Virus record (IMG/VR): IMGVR_UViG_3300021961_000530
Location: 1-26,760 of that record
Direction: 5' to 3' (one strand)
Origin: a virus
DNA length: 26,760 nt
A model generated the notes under the pieces. The model was not told the origin of the DNA. It did no database searches and saw only the letters and a list, made by a program, of their open reading frames with translations. Below, piece after piece: positions 24,195-26,760 of the stretch; within the stretch, counting starts at the first letter, position 1, and the number at the start of each line of letters is the position of its first letter. The position numbers and the translations under genes were made by a program.

Positions 24195-24382
24195 TAGATT
24201 TCTTTACCTGTTAAAAATTCAGCAAACTCTTTATTCATTAATGCTATCTGCTTTATTTCACACTTGTCTTTATTGTTCATAGATTCATGTTTTTTAATAG
24301 CATGAGATTTATGTATAAACAAACATTCTTCAACTGGTTGTTTGTCATGTTTATATACTACAGTCCATCTGCTAAATATCAT
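24194..24382 (-). CDS. Small hypothetical protein, 62 aa
   Basis: A basic, lysine- and histidine-rich protein of 62 residues starting MIFSRWTVVYKHDKQPVEEC and ending EFAEFLTGKEI. Its start overlaps the methyltransferase stop as ATGA and its stop overlaps the small terminase start as TAATG, so it is linked in the operon. No membrane helix, and only two cysteines that do not form a zinc motif. The family is not recognised. Confidence 0.7.
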   Translation of the reverse strand: MIFSRWTVVYKHDKQPVEECLFIHKSHAIKKHESMNNKDKCEIKQIALMNKEFAEFLTGKEI

Positions 24383-25533
24383 AATAGTTCCGCCTTTTTA
24401 CCTGTAAATTCTTCCCAGCGTTTTACTATAACATCACAATAATATGGTTCAAACTCCATTATGTAACATGACTTATTAGCTTTTTCGCAGGCGATTAAAG
24501 TTGAACCGCTGCCACCAAACAAATCTAATACCGTAGACACTTCTCTAAAGTAATCAAAAGACCATTCAGCTAAAGCAACAGGCTTTTGTGTTGGATGCAC
24601 GCGTTTTTGTCCATGCTCAGAGCCTTTAATTAAGCCTTTCCAAAGATGTCTAAATATTCTAACACTTGACCATTTAGATTTAACCCAAGCCAATTCACAA
24701 TCTGATTGTGTATCTGTCATTTTGTCTTCTACTCTTTTATCCCAAACAAACCAATTATTTGATTGTGGTAAAGCATGGCAATAATAATTAGCTCCCCACC
24801 AAACTTGTCTAGGAATGTTTAACACTCCCTCCACAATTTGATAAGCCTCAATGGCATAATCAATGGTATCGTCTTTAAAATCTTTTAAATTATTGCCTTG
24901 TGTTAAACCTCCACGCTTTGACCTATCGCCTTTTTCATTAATACCATATGGAGGATCTGTATAACATAAATCAATCTTTGCGTTATTAACTAGCTTATCT
25001 ACTGCATCTATACTTGTGCTATCACCACACATTAATCTATGATTACCTAGCTGGTATATGTCCCCTAGCTTTGTTGTGGGTTCATCAGGAACTTCAGGAA
25101 CTTTATCTTCATCAACTAATCCTTCAATGATAGGAGTAAATTCTTTTAATTCATCTGCGCTAAAACCTGTCAATCCTAAATCAAATCCTGCGTCTTTTAA
25201 TTCTGCAATTTCTAATTGTAAAATTTCATTATCCCATCCTGCGTTTAACGCAAGTTTGTTGTCAGCAATAATGTATGCTTTCTTTTGAATTTCAGTTAGC
25301 TCTGATAATTCTATTGTTGGAACTTCAATTTCGTTTAATTTTTTTGCAGCCATTAATCTTCCATGACCAGCAATGATTCCGTTTTCACCATCAAGCAAAA
25401 TTGGATTAGTCCAACCAAATTCTTTTATGCTCGAAGCAATTTGCGTGACCTGGTCATCACTGTGTGTGCGTGAATTGTTTATGTAAGGAATTAAATCTTC
25501 TATTTTTTTATATTTTATTTCAATCTTATTCAT
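24379..25533 (-). CDS. ParB-like nuclease domain fused to DNA adenine methyltransferase, 384 aa
   Basis: The first 100 residues are a ParB-N domain: IKEFGWTNPILLDGENGIIA followed by GHGRLMAAKKL at about residues 37-66. The second part is a class beta DNA methyltransferase with motif IV DPPY (193-196), the HPTQKP motif (313-318) and motif I DLFGGSGS (337-344), an order IV then I. DPPY usually marks N6-adenine methylation, though N4-cytosine enzymes are related. I chose the ATG at 25533, preceded by a seven-G run serving as Shine-Dalgarno; an in-frame ATG at 25545 and a TTG at 25593 are alternatives. Fused ParB-methyltransferases are common in phages and probably protect the phage DNA; the target sequence is not known. 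Confidence 0.88.
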   Translation of the reverse strand: MNKIEIKYKKIEDLIPYINNSRTHSDDQVTQIASSIKEFGWTNPILLDGENGIIAGHGRLMAAKKLNEIEVPTIELSELTEIQKKAYIIADNKLALNAGWDNEILQLEIAELKDAGFDLGLTGFSADELKEFTPIIEGLVDEDKVPEVPDEPTTKLGDIYQLGNHRLMCGDSTSIDAVDKLVNNAKIDLCYTDPPYGINEKGDRSKRGGLTQGNNLKDFKDDTIDYAIEAYQIVEGVLNIPRQVWWGANYYCHALPQSNNWFVWDKRVEDKMTDTQSDCELAWVKSKWSSVRIFRHLWKGLIKGSEHGQKRVHPTQKPVALAEWSFDYFREVSTVLDLFGGSGSTLIACEKANKSCYIMEFEPYYCDVIVKRWEEFTGKKAELL

Positions 25534-25545
25534 ACACCCCCCCAT

Positions 25546-25631
25546 GCTCAACCCCAAATGCAGAGAATTGGGTTCGCGCCTGCTCAGATTCAAACCCCAA
25601 AATATTTAAGTTATTAATTTTTTTTATTTGT
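25546..25631 (-). other. GC-richer intergenic segment upstream of the methyltransferase
   Basis: This 86-base gap is visibly richer in G and C than its surroundings. It has two TTTGGGGTT copies (around 25599-25591 and 25558-25550 on the coding strand) and an imperfect stem GGGTT/AACCC. It is not a tRNA, and no consensus promoter or terminator is evident. It might be a cohesive-end, operator or packaging signal because it lies close to the terminase genes, but nothing proves this. Confidence 0.3.
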
Positions 25632-25907
25632 TTAAGACAATTCATTAAGCACTCCCAACTCGCCTGCAATCGCAGAATATCCAGCCATGTCGATTGCATT
25701 ATCAATGTTGTATGGGTTCTTCTTATATCTAGCAATTTTAAGTAGTGTCATCATGATAGCCACATCTTTTACGCCAATTGTTTTATCTAAATAAGCACCC
25801 CATAAATTTGCTATGTTTGCAAAGCTATCCTCAGCATCCCCGTGTGTTGATTGTCTATCTTTGGTGATGTATTCATTAGCCTTCTTTAATATCTCTGACC
25901 TATTCAT
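25632..25907 (-). CDS. DUF6378 phage protein, 91 aa
   Basis: This matches the pattern of the DUF6378 family, frequent in phages: a basic helix then TKDRQSTHGDAEDSFANIAN (R-x-x-x-x-G-D-x-x-x-x-F), LWGAYLDKTIGVKDVAIMMT and then LLKIARYKKNPYNIDNAIDM and AGYSAIAGEL. The invariant acidic and basic residues (D, K, R, D, D) are present. Some relatives resemble small all-helical nucleotide-handling proteins, but no function is proven. A Shine-Dalgarno AAGGATAATAT precedes the ATG. Confidence 0.8.
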   Translation of the reverse strand: MNRSEILKKANEYITKDRQSTHGDAEDSFANIANLWGAYLDKTIGVKDVAIMMTLLKIARYKKNPYNIDNAIDMAGYSAIAGELGVLNELS

Positions 25908-25920
25908 ATATTATCCTTTT

Positions 25921-26067
25921 TTATTTAGTAACTAAAATGTAAGCACCTATGTTAGCAAACGCATAACCAAAATACATACATGCTAAAGCAATATTACCTT
26001 TCAATAACTGTTCTACTGCAACTGCTGAATAAATTATTCCCACTGCTACTATCAGTCCTGCGCTCAT
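25921..26067 (-). CDS. Small two-helix membrane protein, 48 aa
   Basis: A 48-codon frame reading MSAGLIVAVGIIYSAVAVEQ, then LLKGNIALACMYFGYAFANI and GAYILVTK. It contains two hydrophobic segments (about residues 3-18 and 26-45) separated by a short KGN turn, so both ends could face the same side of the inner membrane. An AGGAAG Shine-Dalgarno lies inside the end of the lysozyme gene, ten bases before the ATG. Position directly after holin and lysozyme suggests an antiholin, second holin or lysis regulator. This is inferred from position and topology only. Confidence 0.75.
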   Translation of the reverse strand: MSAGLIVAVGIIYSAVAVEQLLKGNIALACMYFGYAFANIGAYILVTK

Positions 26068-26070
26068 GTA

Positions 26071-26520
26071 TTAGTATCTTCCTAAGAACAAATCTACTTC
26101 TGCTTTGCGCCTTATTTGTAATCCTCTTACTACTTTACCACCTGCTCGACAGTATTTCAGTAGCGTTTGCATAGCGACTTCTTTATCACCGCGTAACAAC
26201 GCTGACCTAACTGTGCTTCTTTGCAAAGTTCCCAACCCCAAATTAAAAGCAAAAGATACAATGCTATCAAACTCACATTGCTTGTGTAACACAGGAAGTA
26301 ACCTTTGCACTCCGCGTACAAACCGAGCCAAGTCCAATCGAAGTAATTCATCTATTTCCCCATTTGATATTGTGCGATTCCAACTACTAGGCAACAAAAG
26401 ATCACGACTGATGAGATGACCAACACCGATAGTCCAATAGCCACCGCTACATCGATAAGCCTTTTTCCTAACCCCTTCATATTTCTTTATGAATTCTATT
26501 CCCCGTTGCGATATATTCAT
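26071..26520 (-). CDS. Endolysin, GH24 lysozyme-type, 149 aa
   Basis: Cleaves the peptidoglycan glycan chain during lysis. The N-terminus carries the catalytic triad spacing of the GH24/T4-like family: E15 in KKYEG, C24 at the place of the usual Asp, and T30 in YWTIGVGH, giving E-8-C-5-T, a known variant in P22-like endolysins. The remainder contains the family's SFAFNLGLGTLQRSTV region. The ATG at 26520 overlaps the holin stop as ATGA; an in-frame TTG at 26529 is less likely. No signal peptide is visible, so export depends on the holin. Confidence 0.92.
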   Translation of the reverse strand: MNISQRGIEFIKKYEGVRKKAYRCSGGYWTIGVGHLISRDLLLPSSWNRTISNGEIDELLRLDLARFVRGVQRLLPVLHKQCEFDSIVSFAFNLGLGTLQRSTVRSALLRGDKEVAMQTLLKYCRAGGKVVRGLQIRRKAEVDLFLGRY

Positions 26521-26760
26521 CTTTTCCAATGTCGACTACCAAACCAAAAGCCTATGATACCAGCAAACATGTTTTGTTCGTTCTCATTGAATACTGTGTT
26601 TAAAGCTTCATGAAAATCAATGCCTTCTAAATTTATTGCCCATATAAGTCCCACAATATCAACAAATAACAAAATAAAAATAAAAGCATAGGTAACGATA
26701 GGGCGAACAGAAGCTCGTAAATTGGCAACCCACTGACTAACCCCTTTACCGATTTCTTCA
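26517..26760 (-). CDS. 3TM-type phage holin, C-terminal part (partial at window edge)
   Basis: The 80 visible residues contain RASVRPIVTYAFIFILLFVD leading into a hydrophobic segment ending IVGLIWAINL, then a polar stretch (FHEALNTVFNENEQN), then the second hydrophobic part MFAGIIGFWFGSRHWKR. The R-x-x-R-P-x-x-T-Y-x-F start and the I-x-F-W-F-G-S-R ending are features of the 3TM holin (GTA_holin_3TM) family. The start is beyond the window. It overlaps the lysozyme start as ATGA, and holin-lysozyme coupling is typical. It permeabilises the inner membrane at the end of infection. Confidence 0.85.
   Translation of the reverse strand, partial: EEIGKGVSQWVANLRASVRPIVTYAFIFILLFVDIVGLIWAINLEGIDFHEALNTVFNENEQNMFAGIIGFWFGSRHWKR

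Noticed and set aside
25537-25598. Possible G-quadruplex on the coding strand
   Set aside because: Several G-runs exist but the loops between them are far too long for a canonical quadruplex, except in the last part where there are not enough tracts.
25560-25605. Possible degenerate tRNA or T-arm (GGGTTCGCG / AATCTGAG with GAACCC)
   Set aside because: No acceptor stem, anticodon arm or CCA-like context can be folded; only a short inverted repeat is present.
25526-25735. 69-residue frame across the gap between the DUF6378 gene and the methyltransferase
   Set aside because: Its first half is out of frame within the DUF6378 gene and its end overlaps the methyltransferase start. No Shine-Dalgarno supports it, although its final part reads like plausible protein and I could not exclude a remnant.
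1-26760. CRISPR array, insertion sequence, tRNA or integration module
   Set aside because: No regularly spaced repeats, transposase, inverted terminal repeats, tRNA-like folding or integrase motifs were seen on either strand.

Overview
This window looks like the structural and lysis half of a tailed siphovirus-type phage (or closely related prophage) with an AT-rich genome. Every credible gene lies on the minus strand, so transcription runs from base 26760 towards base 1. Genes are packed tightly, most junctions are ATGA or TAATG overlaps, and no stretch longer than about 110 bases lacks a gene. No integrase, repressor, replication gene, tRNA, insertion sequence or CRISPR array is visible. 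Base composition, the style of the fibre genes and the 2-oxoglutarate oxygenases suggest a phage of an AT-rich aquatic bacterium, but the host is inference only.

In transcription order the window opens with a lysis module: a partial 3TM holin, a GH24 lysozyme and a 48-residue two-helix membrane protein. A DUF6378 protein, a ParB-like/DNA adenine methyltransferase fusion and a 62-residue unknown follow. Next come packaging and head genes: P27-type small terminase, large terminase, HK97-type portal, a newly noted 38-residue ORF, prohead protease, and two tandem, clearly homologous HK97-fold major capsid proteins separated by a terminator-like hairpin. Connector, head closure and tail completion proteins, the tail tube protein, a small unknown, an HK97-gp10-like protein, a G/GT-style chaperone pair with a candidate frameshift, and the tape measure follow.

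The tail tip has two distal tail or hub-like proteins, a GNAT acetyltransferase and a 1108-residue J-like protein. Then comes the fibre and accessory region: a glycine-rich fibre, an unknown protein, two genes carrying three 2-oxoglutarate/Fe(II) oxygenase domains, a good extended -10 promoter with a structured leader, and four fibre or appendage genes that share building blocks, plus two small terminal ORFs.

The most noteworthy points are the duplicated capsid gene, whose second copy lacks the N-terminal scaffolding region and sits behind a putative attenuator; the cluster of three oxygenase domains inside the fibre module; and the -1 frame architecture of the tail assembly chaperones.
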